Source of the DNA: Sphingomonas sp. S2M10
Lineage (GTDB): Bacteria > Pseudomonadota > Alphaproteobacteria > Sphingomonadales > Sphingomonadaceae
Assembly (NCBI RefSeq): GCF_012650175.1
Contig: NZ_JAAILI010000014.1
Span: 46,734-110,733 of the forward strand
Reading direction: 5' to 3'
Length of the DNA: 64,000 nt
The translations under genes were made by a program, and so were the position numbers. This document shows positions 39,674 through 48,576 of the stretch, one piece after another. Positions within the stretch are counted from its first letter, which is position 1, and each line of letters starts with the position of its first letter. Under the pieces are notes generated by a model. That model ran no database searches, was not told the DNA's origin, and saw only the letters and a program-made list of their open reading frames with translations.

Positions 39674-40198
39674 ATGGCCGGCAAGAAAGAGAAGAAGGCA
39701 AAGAAGGACGACAAGAAAACGTCGTTCCTGCCCAAGGTGATCGACGGCATCAAACTGCCCAAGGATGCCCGCCGCCAGCTCACCAGCCTCGCCAGACATC
39801 CGGTGATCGCCGATCTGCTCGCCTCGGGGCTCGTGGCGCTCGCCCAGCGGATCAAGCGCGATGGCGGGAAGCCCGAAGCCGCGCCGCCGCAACCCGCGCC
39901 CGCGCCCGCGCCCGAAGCTGCCCCGGCACTAGTTGCCGAGACGACGCCTGCGCCCGCCAAAGCCGCGGTAAAGCGGATCCGCAAGCCCGCGACGGCCGCC
40001 GTGCCGACGGAGGCAAAGCCAGCACGTGTCCGCAAGGCCGCGGCAACGCCAGCCGAAAAGGCGGCACCGAGCAGCGACGCGGACCCTGCGCCGACCAAGG
40101 CTGCCAAGGCACCCCCGCCGCGCCGCACGCGCAAGAAAGCGCCGGACGCCGCTGCCAAGCCGCGTACCCGCCGCACACCGCCCAAGACGGACGGCTGA
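39674..40198 (+). CDS. Lys/Ala/Pro-rich basic protein
   Basis: 174 aa from ATG 39674 with GGGAGG upstream. A Lys-rich start (AGKKEKKAKKDDKK), a short ordered helical part (SFLPKVIDGIKLPKDARRQLTSLARHPVIADLLASGLVALAQRIK) and a long Ala/Pro/Lys/Arg tail ending in RRTRKK and RRTPPKTD. The tail looks like H1-type histone or phasin-linked proteins. Could bind DNA or polyanions; function unknown. Confidence 0.65.
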   Translation: MAGKKEKKAKKDDKKTSFLPKVIDGIKLPKDARRQLTSLARHPVIADLLASGLVALAQRIKRDGGKPEAAPPQPAPAPAPEAAPALVAETTPAPAKAAVKRIRKPATAAVPTEAKPARVRKAAATPAEKAAPSSDADPAPTKAAKAPPPRRTRKKAPDAAAKPRTRRTPPKTDG

Positions 40199-40364
40199 TC
40201 GCCCCCAGCCGGGGAACGCAACGACGCGGTCCAGCGCGTGATCCCATCCCAGGATGACGCGCGACAAGGGTGTCCGCGGTGGCGCCGGTGGCGCCTCTCG
40301 GCACGGGCCCAGCGATGCGCGGCTTGCGGTCGGCAACTGCAAGGCGCTCTCTTCTGCTGGTACG

Positions 40365-40397
40365 AAAAAGGGCTCCACCGTGCGGCGAAGCCCTTTT
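40365..40397 (-). terminator. Intrinsic terminator after the 40418-40756 gene
   Basis: Arms AAAAGGGCT (40366-40374) and AGCCCTTTT (40389-40397) form a 9-bp stem with T runs on both strands; likely bidirectional. It lies 21 nt after the stop of the minus-strand gene. Confidence 0.8.
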
Positions 40398-40417
40398 CTC
40401 TCTACCGGTCGCCGGGA

Positions 40418-40756
40418 TCAGCGGCGGCGGTTGTTGCGATCCTGCTTTTCATAGCGGACCTTGGCCGAAAGCGCATCATAGCGACGATCGAGGTCGCGGC
40501 GCTCCTGAACGGTCAGGCCGGGACGCGAGGCGCGGTAACGAGCCTCCAGGCGCACCAGGCCGCGATACTCGTTCCGGATCTGGGTCGCCTCGCGGCGGCT
40601 GAGCGCGCCCGAGCGGATGCCCTGGTTGATCCGCTGTTCGATACGATCCTGGCGGGCGTTGATGGTCTGCCAGCCCGGCTGATAGGCGGCGGCCGATGCG
40701 GGAACGGCGGCGGTGGCGACACCCAGGCCGGCGATCAGCAGCATGAACTTCTTCAT
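40418..40756 (-). CDS. Hypothetical periplasmic protein
   Basis: 112 aa from ATG 40754-40756, with GAGGAGT upstream. Signal peptide KKFMLLIAGLGVATAAVPASAAA, then an Arg/Gln-rich helical segment (INARQDRIEQRINQGIRSGALSRREATQIRNEYRGLVRLEARYR), probably coiled-coil. Such proteins recur in sphingomonads with no known role. Confidence 0.75.
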   Translation of the reverse strand: MKKFMLLIAGLGVATAAVPASAAAYQPGWQTINARQDRIEQRINQGIRSGALSRREATQIRNEYRGLVRLEARYRASRPGLTVQERRDLDRRYDALSAKVRYEKQDRNNRRR

Positions 40757-40888
40757 CGGATACTCCTCACTTCGACTAGACCGCCCCTGCGGTCGAGAGC
40801 CGTTGTGGAACGCCGATGTCGCCACTTTGTCCCAAGCAGCCGCCTTTTCCGTCACGAATTGTCGCAACGCCGAAAGCTTCGTTCAGAT

Positions 40889-42550
40889 TCAGGCCGCCAG
40901 CAGCCGATCGGCCTGGGCACGTGCCTCCGGGGTGATCTCGGCGCCGGAAAGCATCCGCGCGATTTCCTCGCGACGCTGCTCGGGGGTAAGCGGGGTCACG
41001 CCGGTGCGGGTGACGATGCCGTCGTGGCTCTTGGCGATCAGCAGGTGCCGCGCCCCGCGCGCCGCGACCTGCGGGCTATGGGTCACCACCAGCAGCTGCG
41101 ATCCCTGGGCAAGCCGCGCCAGCCGCTCGCCGATTGCATCCGCAACCGCGCCGCCGACGCCGCGATCGATCTCGTCGAAGATCAGCGTGCGCGCGCCGCC
41201 TTCCTCGGCCAGCGCGACCTTCATCGCGAGGATGAAGCGCGAAAGCTCGCCGCCGCTGGCGATCTTCATCAGCGGGGCGAAGGGCGCGCCGGGATTGGTC
41301 GAGACCTCGAACTCCACCCGGTCCATGCCGGCGGCGCTCCACTGCTGTTCGTCCAGCGGCTCGACCACGGTGCGGAAGCGCGCGGCATCCAGCTTGAGCG
41401 GCTTGAGCTCGGTCGCCACCGCCGCATCCAGCCGCGCCGCCGCCATGGTGCGCATGGCGGAAAGCGTCTGCGCCGCGTCGCGATAGGCGGCATGGGCTTC
41501 CGTCGCCGCCTTTTCGAGCTTGGCGATTCCCGCTCCGCCGCTGGTCAGCCGCTCCATCCGGCCGGAAAGCTCGGCGAGCAGCGCGGGCAGTTCGTCGGGC
41601 TGCACCCGGTGCTTGCGAGCGACGGCGCGCAGTTCGAACAGCCGCGCCTCGTCGGCCTCCAGCGCGGCAGGATCGAAGGCCAGTGCCTCGGCGGCGGCAT
41701 CGACCTGCGCCTGCGCCTCGCTGCCCTCGGTGATCGCCCGGTCGATCGCGGCCAGCGCCTCGGCCAGCGCTGCGTGATCGTCGGACACGCGTTCCAGGAT
41801 CCGCGCCGCCTGCCGCAGCCGGGCGAGCCCGCCGTCCGAGCCTTCGAGCAGATCGGCGATGCCCTGCAGGTCGCTAGCGATCTTCTCGCCGCGCTGCATC
41901 GCGGCACGGCGTTCGGCGAGCCGCTCCTCCTCGCCCTCCTCGGGCGCAAGCGCGGCGAGCTCGGTGACGGCGTGCTCCAGCCACTCGCGGTCGCGTTCAG
42001 CGCTGTCCTGCTCGGCGCGTGCCACCGCCAGCGCATCCTCGGCCGCGCGCCAGGCGCGGTGCGCGATCGCCACCGGCCCCACCTCGCAGCGCCCGAAGGA
42101 ATCGAGCAGCAGCCGGTGCCCGCGCGGATTGAGCAGCCCGCGATCGTCATGCTGGCCGTGAATCTCAACGAGGTACGGCGCCAGTTCGCGGAGGAACCCG
42201 GCGGACGCGGGCTGATCGTTGACGAACGCCCGGCTGCCGCCATCGGCCTTGACCAGTCGGCGCACCAGCAGTGGCTCGCCCGGCTCCAGTTCCATGCCGT
42301 TCTGCGCGAAGAGATTGGCGATCTCGCCATCGGCGGCGGGCGGCACGAAGCTCGCCACCACCACCGCTTGGCTCGCGCCGCTGCGGACCAGCCCGCTATC
42401 GGCACGCGCGCCCAGCGCCAGCCCCAGCGCATCGAGCAGAATCGACTTGCCCGCCCCGGTCTCGCCGGTCAGCACGCCGAGCCCTTCGCCGAACTCCAGG
42501 TCCAGCGCCTCGATCAGCACCACGTCGCGAATGGATAGCGCGGTCAGCAT
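40889..42550 (-). CDS. recN: DNA repair protein RecN
   Basis: 553 aa SMC-like ATPase for double-strand break repair. Walker A GETGAGKSILLDALGLALG at the N-terminus, coiled-coil arms in the middle, C-terminal signature LSRFILAMKVAL and Walker B RTLIFDEIDRGVGG. Follows bamD by 43 nt on the same strand, an order found in many alphaproteobacteria. Confidence 0.97.
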   Translation of the reverse strand: MLTALSIRDVVLIEALDLEFGEGLGVLTGETGAGKSILLDALGLALGARADSGLVRSGASQAVVVASFVPPAADGEIANLFAQNGMELEPGEPLLVRRLVKADGGSRAFVNDQPASAGFLRELAPYLVEIHGQHDDRGLLNPRGHRLLLDSFGRCEVGPVAIAHRAWRAAEDALAVARAEQDSAERDREWLEHAVTELAALAPEEGEEERLAERRAAMQRGEKIASDLQGIADLLEGSDGGLARLRQAARILERVSDDHAALAEALAAIDRAITEGSEAQAQVDAAAEALAFDPAALEADEARLFELRAVARKHRVQPDELPALLAELSGRMERLTSGGAGIAKLEKAATEAHAAYRDAAQTLSAMRTMAAARLDAAVATELKPLKLDAARFRTVVEPLDEQQWSAAGMDRVEFEVSTNPGAPFAPLMKIASGGELSRFILAMKVALAEEGGARTLIFDEIDRGVGGAVADAIGERLARLAQGSQLLVVTHSPQVAARGARHLLIAKSHDGIVTRTGVTPLTPEQRREEIARMLSGAEITPEARAQADRLLAA

Positions 42551-42593
42551 CGCGGCCCCCTATCGCAGGAACAGGAGAAGAACGAAAGTGCTT

Positions 42594-43418
42594 TTAGCTC
42601 GCGGGCTTGGGCGGCGGACCGGCCTTGGCTGCGGCGGCGACCTTGTCCTGATTGTCCTGCATCAGATCATAGGCATGCTTGTACCAGTCGGTGCCCGGAT
42701 AGTTGGCGCCCAGCACCGCGGCGGCCTTGTTGGCTTCCTCCGGCACGCCCATCGCCAGATAGCTCTCGGTCAGGCGCATCAGCGCCTCGGACACATGCGT
42801 GGTCATCTGGTAATTGTCGACCACCGCGCGGAAGCGCAGCGCCGCCGCCAGCCACTGGCCGCGCTTCTCGTAGAAACGGCCGACTTCCATTTCCTTGCCG
42901 GCGAGGTGATCGCGCACCAGGTCCAGCTTCAGCCGGGCGTCGGCGGCGTATTTGGAGTTCGGATAGCGGCGAATCAGCTCGCCGAGCGAATCGAGCGCCT
43001 GCTGGGTGATCTTCTGGTCGCGGGTGACGTCGCTGATCTGCTCGTAATAGGAAATGCCGATCAGATAATAGGCATAGGGCGCATCGCGGTTGCCCGGGTG
43101 GACCGCCAGGAAGCGCTGCGCCGAGGCGATCGCTTCCGCATAGTCGCGGTTCAGATAATAGCTGAACGCGCCCATCAGCTGCGCGCGGCGCGCCCACACC
43201 GAATAGGGGTGCTGGCGCTCGACTTCGTCGAACAGCGCGGCGGCGAGCTTGTACTGGTGCTGGTCCAGCTTCTGCTTGGCAGTGCTGTACAAGGTGCCGA
43301 CGTCGCGCGCGACATAGGGCAGATCCTTCACCCCGCCGCGCTTGGCGCAGCCGGCGACGGAAAGGGCGAACACCGGAAGAAGCGCGAACGCAAGCGCGCG
43401 AGGCAGAGGACTACGCAT
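42594..43418 (-). CDS. bamD: Outer membrane assembly lipoprotein BamD
   Basis: 274 aa. Lipobox VAGC (Cys24), then five TPR-like repeats (YSTAKQKLDQHQYKLAAALFDEVERQHPYS; SYYLNRDYAEAIASAQRFLAVHPG; TDWYKHAYDLM). Essential part of the BAM complex that inserts beta-barrels. C-terminal Ala/Pro tail. Confidence 0.95.
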   Translation of the reverse strand: MRSPLPRALAFALLPVFALSVAGCAKRGGVKDLPYVARDVGTLYSTAKQKLDQHQYKLAAALFDEVERQHPYSVWARRAQLMGAFSYYLNRDYAEAIASAQRFLAVHPGNRDAPYAYYLIGISYYEQISDVTRDQKITQQALDSLGELIRRYPNSKYAADARLKLDLVRDHLAGKEMEVGRFYEKRGQWLAAALRFRAVVDNYQMTTHVSEALMRLTESYLAMGVPEEANKAAAVLGANYPGTDWYKHAYDLMQDNQDKVAAAAKAGPPPKPAS

Positions 43419-43542
43419 ATGCCGGGGTTCTTAGACCGGGGCCGTGGCTGCAAACAATCCTTTTCGGGGCGGGATTGCGGCGGAACCCGCATCGCGCCAC
43501 ATGCGCTGGCGTTTCCGTGACCATCTTCGAAGGGGATCTTCC

Positions 43543-44385
43543 GTGCCCGCCACGCTTCTCGCCACCCACCGCGTCGAAAAACCCTGGGGCCGCCACACCC
43601 TGTATCCGGGCTTCGCCGATCCCGCCAAGGACGGCGAGCCGGTCGGCGAAGTCTGGTTCCAGACGCCGGGCGACAGCACCCCGGACCTGCTGATCAAGTA
43701 TCTGTTCACCAGCGAGAAATTGTCGGTCCAGGTCCACCCGAACGACGAGCAGGCGCACGCCGCCGGGCTGCCCCGCGGCAAGGACGAATGCTGGGTGATC
43801 CTCGACGCGCAGCCCGATTCGACGATCGCGCTCGGCACCAAGCAGCCCACCACCCGCGAGGAACTGCGCGCCGGCGCGCTCGACGGTTCGATCGAGGACA
43901 TGCTCGATTGGAAGCCGGTCAAGGCCGGCGATTTCTTCTACTCGGCCTCGGGCACCGTCCACGCGATCGGCGCGGGCATCACGCTGATCGAGGTCCAGCA
44001 GAACAGCGAGACCACCTACCGCCTCTATGATTACGGCCGCCCGCGCGAGCTGCATCTCGACCAGGGCATCGCCGTCGCCGAGCCCGTGCCCTTCGTGCCG
44101 CACCCGATGCCGGGCGCGGTGGCACCGAACCGCACCATCCTCGTCGAGGGCCCCAAATTCGTGCTCGAGCGCTGGGAAGGCGGGCATCGCCGCTTCGATC
44201 TGCCCGAAGGCACCACCGGCTGGCTGATCCCGGTACGGGGCGAAGGCGTGGCCGACGGTATCGCGTTCAAGGCGGGCGAATGCCTGACGCTCGAAGGCCA
44301 TGTCGAGCTGGAGGCGGCGGTCGGCAGCGATCTGCTGTTCGCCTATCCGGGCGACGCGCGTGTCCCGTCGATGGACGCCGAATGA
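43543..44385 (+). CDS. manA: Mannose-6-phosphate isomerase, class I
   Basis: 280 aa from GTG 43543, with AAGGGGA 6 nt upstream; upstream codons lack homology. Zinc-cupin motifs: KLSVQVHPNDEQAH and SGTVHAIGAGITLIEVQQNSETTYRLYDYGR. Interconverts fructose-6-P and mannose-6-P, feeding GDP-mannose and exopolysaccharide synthesis. Short bacterial form of the family. Divergent from bamD. Confidence 0.88.
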   Translation: MPATLLATHRVEKPWGRHTLYPGFADPAKDGEPVGEVWFQTPGDSTPDLLIKYLFTSEKLSVQVHPNDEQAHAAGLPRGKDECWVILDAQPDSTIALGTKQPTTREELRAGALDGSIEDMLDWKPVKAGDFFYSASGTVHAIGAGITLIEVQQNSETTYRLYDYGRPRELHLDQGIAVAEPVPFVPHPMPGAVAPNRTILVEGPKFVLERWEGGHRRFDLPEGTTGWLIPVRGEGVADGIAFKAGECLTLEGHVELEAAVGSDLLFAYPGDARVPSMDAE

Positions 44386-44468
44386 ACCGAAGGTAGTTTC
44401 CTGTTCACGCAACCTGCCGCCGCGGTGGCACGTTCGGCACGCATCGACAACGACAAGGAAATGTCACG

Positions 44469-45005
44469 ATGCGCATGTTGTTCGTAGCCGCCGCGGCGGC
44501 GCTGACGGTCACCGCCGTGCCCGCAATGGCCCAGGGGCCGCGCGAGCGCGATGCGCGCCAGGATTGCCGCCACGATCTCCGCAATTCGGACAGCCGGGGC
44601 GAATTCCGTCGGGAGGCACGCGACTGCCGCCAGGACATTCGCCAGGCCGCGCGCGCCGACAATCGCCAGTGGCAGCGTGATTGGCGCCGCTATCGCAACT
44701 ACGACTATAACCGCCTGCCCGCTGGCGAGCGCCGCTATTATGCCGACCGCTATTATCGCGACGGCCGCTATTATCAGGAGCGCCGCCTGGGCCGTAACGA
44801 CCGCATCTATCGCGGCAATGACGGCCGCTATTATTGCCGCCGCAACGACGGCACGACCGGCCTGATCGTGGGCGGCGTCGCCGGTGGCCTGTTCGGCAAC
44901 GCGCTGTCCTCGGGCGGCAATGCGACGCTCGGCACGCTGCTTGGTGCGGCGGCGGGCGCGGCGCTCGGCCAGTCGGTGGATCGCGGCAACGTCCGCTGCC
45001 GCTAA
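44469..45005 (+). CDS. Glycine-zipper periplasmic protein
   Basis: 178 aa. Signal peptide (RMLFVAAAAALTVTAVPAMA), an Arg/Asp/Gln-rich segment (about 24-85), then the same YYADRYYRD, YCRRNDGTTG and Gly-zipper blocks as the protein at 703-1113, ending VRCR. The two share most residues over the last 90 positions, a recent duplication. Unlike that protein it has a SPI rather than lipoprotein signal. Confidence 0.78.
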   Translation: MRMLFVAAAAALTVTAVPAMAQGPRERDARQDCRHDLRNSDSRGEFRREARDCRQDIRQAARADNRQWQRDWRRYRNYDYNRLPAGERRYYADRYYRDGRYYQERRLGRNDRIYRGNDGRYYCRRNDGTTGLIVGGVAGGLFGNALSSGGNATLGTLLGAAAGAALGQSVDRGNVRCR

Positions 45006-45027
45006 GGCCTGACGGCCTGTACGAAGA

Positions 45028-45054
45028 GGGGTCCGGTTTGCCGGGCCCCTTTTT
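45028..45054 (+). terminator. Intrinsic terminator after the glycine-zipper gene
   Basis: A 9-bp stem (45028-45036 with 45041-45049, one G-U), TTTG loop and five T residues, 22 nt after the stop. Confidence 0.92.
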
Positions 45055-45060
45055 CGTTGC

Positions 45061-45288
45061 CTAGATGAACCCGCCGGTCAGCATCAGCCGCACGCCGCTG
45101 AGGATCAGGATCAGCAGGTTGAGGTTCCGCCCCGCCGTCCCACGCGAGAACATCCCCACCACCGTGCCGGTGAGCGCGATCGGGAAGGCGATCCAGTTGA
45201 CCAGCGGCACGAAGGGGAACGGGATGATCCCCACCAGCGCAAAGGGCAGCGCCACCAGCCCGATCAGCAGCGAGAGTGCGTTGAACAT
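45061..45288 (-). CDS. Small membrane protein (75 aa)
   Basis: Two or three hydrophobic helices (FNALSLLIGLVALPFALVGIIPF; WIAFPIALTGTVVGMF; LNLLILILSGVRLML). No family recognised beyond small inner-membrane proteins. Convergent with the preceding gene across the terminator. Confidence 0.6.
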   Translation of the reverse strand: MFNALSLLIGLVALPFALVGIIPFPFVPLVNWIAFPIALTGTVVGMFSRGTAGRNLNLLILILSGVRLMLTGGFI

Positions 45289-45426
45289 GGGCGGGATATG
45301 GGACCCTCACGCTGTATTATCAAGACAGCACACTCGAAATCTGGGACAAGCGAGAGGCGCTAGCGACGATCGAGCCTGGCGTGATATGCCGCGAGCCAAG
45401 CTGCCCGTCGCATCAGGAGGTCTGCC

Positions 45427-46008
45427 ATGCCGCACCTGTTCACTGCGCTGCCGCTCGCATTGCTGCTCGCAGGCACACCGCAGATGGAACGAAAGCTCAA
45501 CGTGCAGTATACGGTGACCAATGTCGGCGGCGGTCTTGGCGTCTACGTTGAAGAGAAGGTGCTCTTCGGCATGGTCCCGGGCGGCAGCGGCGCGCCCCGC
45601 TGGGTGGCCGAGCGGGTTCGCCGCGATCGAAACTGGTGCGGGAAGCACGGCGCGGACGGCAAGTGCGTCGCTACCGACACGACCCTGCACGACTGGCTTG
45701 ATGGCACCAGCTGCACAGCGATCGCACCGGCCTTCACCGCCCTGCAGGCCATCCGCCCCGCTAGGTTTGCGCCCGTGCGCGACTTCGTGATCGTGTCCGA
45801 TTCCTCGACCGTCACGATCAAGGGGACGACGACGCAGGCCGGCTTTTTCACCGAGATCAGCGTCAGTCAGGCGGCTGGGGATTTCGCGACCTGGTGGCAC
45901 GATTCCAGCAACCGCTGGAAATCGTGCTGGCAGCAGGGCGCGCCGATCGTCGAAGGACAGGCGCTTGCCCCCAGCCTTCCCGCATCCGCACCCGCGACCT
46001 CGCAGTAG
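45427..46008 (+). CDS. Hypothetical exported protein
   Basis: 193 aa; short signal peptide (PHLFTALPLALLLAGTPQ), four cysteines (WCGKH, KCVAT, SCTAI, SCWQQ) suggesting two disulfides, and a Pro/Ala/Ser tail. AGGAGGT precedes the ATG. No family recognised. Confidence 0.65.
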   Translation: MPHLFTALPLALLLAGTPQMERKLNVQYTVTNVGGGLGVYVEEKVLFGMVPGGSGAPRWVAERVRRDRNWCGKHGADGKCVATDTTLHDWLDGTSCTAIAPAFTALQAIRPARFAPVRDFVIVSDSSTVTIKGTTTQAGFFTEISVSQAAGDFATWWHDSSNRWKSCWQQGAPIVEGQALAPSLPASAPATSQ

Positions 46009-46057
46009 CCAAAGCGCGAAACTTCCCCTTTCGCGCGATTCGCGCTAGGGGCGCGCA

Positions 46058-46438
46058 ATGCCCAATCTTTTTCTCGTGATGCTCGGCGGGGCCATCGGCT
46101 CCGCGGCCCGCTACGGCGTTGGCCGCGCCGGCGTCGCCCTGCTCGGCCCGGCCTTCCCCTGGGGAACCCTCGCCGTCAATGTCGTTGGCGGTTTGCTGAT
46201 GGGGCTGCTCGGCGCCAGCCTGCTGCGCTTCGGCCCCAATGCCGAACAGGCGCGGTTGCTGCTCGGCGTCGGCCTGCTCGGCGGTTTCACTACCTTCTCC
46301 TCCTTCTCGCTGGAAACCTTCGCGATGATCGAGCGCGGCGAGGTGCTGACCGCCCTCGCCTATGTGCTGGCCTCGGTGATCGGCGCGATTGGCGCGGTCG
46401 CGATCGGCATGCATCTGGCCCGGGCGGTGACGGCATGA
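46058..46438 (+). CDS. crcB: Fluoride exporter CrcB/Fluc
   Basis: 126 aa with four membrane helices. GGAIGSAARYGVG, NVVGGLLMGLL and the pore motif GGFTTFSSFSLE are diagnostic of Fluc dual-topology dimeric channels. No fluoride riboswitch is evident upstream. Its last 4 nt overlap the next gene's start. Confidence 0.95.
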   Translation: MPNLFLVMLGGAIGSAARYGVGRAGVALLGPAFPWGTLAVNVVGGLLMGLLGASLLRFGPNAEQARLLLGVGLLGGFTTFSSFSLETFAMIERGEVLTALAYVLASVIGAIGAVAIGMHLARAVTA

Positions 46439-47538
46439 GCGGCGAGACCGACGTCCGCCAGTTCACCGTCGGCATCGACGATGACGGCATCCGGCTCGAC
46501 CGCTGGTTCAAGCGCCATTTGCCCGACGTGAGCTTCAACATCGTCTCGCGCTGGGCGCGGACCGGCCAGCTCCGCGTCGACGGCGCGCGGGCCCAGCCCG
46601 GCGACCGCATCGCCGAGGGCCAGACGATCCGCGTCCCCCCGGCCGAGCCGGCCAAGCCCGCCGCCGCGGCGCGGCCCAAGTCGAACCGCCCGCCGCTCAG
46701 CGCCGAGCAGACCGAGCTGGCCCAGTCCCTGGTCATCCACCGCGATGCCTCGGCGATCGTGCTCAACAAGCCGCCGGGTCTCGCCACCCAGGGCGGCACC
46801 AAGACCTTCGAGCATGTCGACGGCCTGCTCGACGCGCTGCAGTTCGAGGCGGAGGGCCGGCCCAAGCTGGTCCACCGGCTCGACAAGGATACCTCGGGTG
46901 CGCTGCTCATCGCCCGCTCGGCGCGCGCCGCGGCCTATTTCGCCAAGAGCTTCTCCGGCCGCACGGCGCGGAAGATCTACTGGGCGCTGGTGATGGGCGT
47001 GCCGGACATCGAGGACGGCTTCATCGAGCTGCCGATCGGCAAGCAGCCGGGCACCGGCGGCGAGAAGATGCAGGTCGACATGGAAGAGGGCTCGCCCGCC
47101 CGCACCCGCTACCGGGTGATCGAGCAGGCCGGCAATCGCTGCGCCTGGGTGGAGCTCCAGCCGTTCACCGGCCGCACCCACCAGCTGCGCGTCCACATGG
47201 CGGCGATCGGCCACCCGATCGTCGGCGATGGGAAGTACGGGCTGCAGGAGGCGTTCCTCACCGGGGGCATCAGCCGCAAGATGCACCTCCACGCCCGCCG
47301 CATCCGCATCGACCATCCCGATGGCGGCCGGATCGACGTACGCGCCGAGCTGCCGCATCATTTCGCCGAGTCGATGCACACGCTCGGCTTCGATCTGGCG
47401 GTGGGCAATGCGCTGGAGATCGACGATGGGCCGCCGCCGATGAGCAAGGAACTGCTCAAGCAGAAGGCCAAGGCGCACGCCAAGACCTACCGCAAGGAAC
47501 GCCGCGGCGAACGCCGGGGCCGCGGGCAGGCGAAGTGA
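46435..47538 (+). CDS. rluC: RluA-family 23S rRNA pseudouridine synthase
   Basis: 367 aa. N-terminal S4 RNA-binding domain (about 17-75; RLDRWFKRHLPDVSFNIVSRWARTGQLRVDG), catalytic domain with HRLDKDTSGAL at 147-157 (catalytic Asp150), GRTHQLRVHM, and a basic C-terminal tail. RluC and RluD cannot be told apart confidently; RluC-like is my preference. Overlaps crcB by 4 nt. Confidence 0.88.
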   Translation: MSGETDVRQFTVGIDDDGIRLDRWFKRHLPDVSFNIVSRWARTGQLRVDGARAQPGDRIAEGQTIRVPPAEPAKPAAAARPKSNRPPLSAEQTELAQSLVIHRDASAIVLNKPPGLATQGGTKTFEHVDGLLDALQFEAEGRPKLVHRLDKDTSGALLIARSARAAAYFAKSFSGRTARKIYWALVMGVPDIEDGFIELPIGKQPGTGGEKMQVDMEEGSPARTRYRVIEQAGNRCAWVELQPFTGRTHQLRVHMAAIGHPIVGDGKYGLQEAFLTGGISRKMHLHARRIRIDHPDGGRIDVRAELPHHFAESMHTLGFDLAVGNALEIDDGPPPMSKELLKQKAKAHAKTYRKERRGERRGRGQAK

Positions 47539-47548
47539 TGGGGCGAAA

Positions 47549-47696
47549 TCCTCCCCTGCAAGGGGAGGTGGCAGCCCGCAGGGCTGACGGAGGGATGTCG
47601 ACGCTGATGGTGCGGGCGTGCGCAGTGGCCGGGGACACCCCTCCACCACCGCCTTCGGCGGCGGTCCCCCTCCCCCTCCGGGGGAGGATCGAGGGC
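47549..47696. repeat. Palindromic intergenic repeat before the HAD gene
   Basis: Two inward-facing GC-rich hairpins: TCCTCCCCTGCAAGGGGAGG plus GACGGAGGG at left, ACCCCTCC and CCCCCTCCGGGGGAGGAT at right. Shares the GGGGAGGTGGC...GACGGAGGG layout with 59159-59293. The right arm supplies GGAGGA just before the HAD start codon. Confidence 0.75.
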
Positions 47697-47698
47697 GC

Positions 47699-48358
47699 AT
47701 GAACCGGCTCGCGCTCTTCGATTGCGACGGCACGCTGGTCGACAGCCAGGCGAGCATCTGTCTCGCGATGGAGCATTGCTTCGCCTCGCAGCGACTGGCG
47801 CCGCCGGCTCGGGACGCGATCCGCCGGATCGTCGGCCTGAGCCTGGTCGAGGCGATCGCCCAGCTGCTGCCGCAAGCGGAGGACGATCTCCACCGGCACC
47901 TCGCCGAGGAGTACAAAAGCGCCTATTTTGCGCTGCGCACCGCGGGCCAGATCGAGGACGAGCCGCTCTACGACGGCATTGTGGAGGCGATCGAGACTCT
48001 CGACGCGAATGGCTGGCTGCTCGGCGTCGCGACCGGCAAGTCCGATCGCGGGCTGATCCGCGTGCTGGAAGCCCATGGCCTGCGCGGGCGCTTCGTCACG
48101 CTGCAGACCGCCGACCGCCACCCCTCCAAGCCGCACCCCTCGATGATCGAGACCGCGATCGCCGAGGCCGGCGCGAGCCCCGAAACCACGGTGATGATCG
48201 GCGACACCAGTTTCGACATGGCGATGGCCGTTGCCGCCAATGCGCACCCCTTGGGTGTTGCATGGGGCTACCACACCCCCCATGATCTGCACGCGGCCGG
48301 CGCGGTGCGGGTCGTCACGCATGCGTCGGCGATCCCGGCGTATCTGGAGGCCCTGTGA
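47699..48358 (+). CDS. HAD-superfamily phosphatase (phosphoglycolate phosphatase-like)
   Basis: 219 aa from ATG 47699. Motif I FDCDGTLVDS (Asp8, Asp10), motif II VATGKSD, motif III Lys in HPSKPHP, motif IV IGDTSFDMAMA; helical cap between. HAD-IA type; substrate could be phosphoglycolate or another small phosphoester. Overlaps the next gene by 4 nt. Confidence 0.88.
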   Translation: MNRLALFDCDGTLVDSQASICLAMEHCFASQRLAPPARDAIRRIVGLSLVEAIAQLLPQAEDDLHRHLAEEYKSAYFALRTAGQIEDEPLYDGIVEAIETLDANGWLLGVATGKSDRGLIRVLEAHGLRGRFVTLQTADRHPSKPHPSMIETAIAEAGASPETTVMIGDTSFDMAMAVAANAHPLGVAWGYHTPHDLHAAGAVRVVTHASAIPAYLEAL

Positions 48359-48576
48359 CCGACGCCGACCGCATTGCACGCAACCGCTATTTTCTGATGA
48401 TGGGCGCCAACTGCGTCGGGGTCGCAGGCGCGGTGTTGGCGCTGCTCATCCTGGGCCGCGCCAACACCACCGAGCTGACCATGCTGGGCATCGCGCTGAT
48501 GCTCGCCTCGTTCTGGTTCATGGCGGCGGTGCCCCGGATGCTCGCCCGCCGCTGGAGGACACCCCCCGAAGCATGA
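48355..48576 (+). CDS. Small two-helix membrane protein
   Basis: 73 aa, GTG start inside GTGA, overlapping the HAD stop. Helices YFLMMGANCVGVAGAVLALLIL and MLGIALMLASFWFMAAVP. Its stop overlaps the ATP12 gene by 4 nt, so it is locked between two coupled genes. Perhaps linked to F1Fo ATP synthase assembly by context alone. Confidence 0.75.
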   Translation: MTDADRIARNRYFLMMGANCVGVAGAVLALLILGRANTTELTMLGIALMLASFWFMAAVPRMLARRWRTPPEA

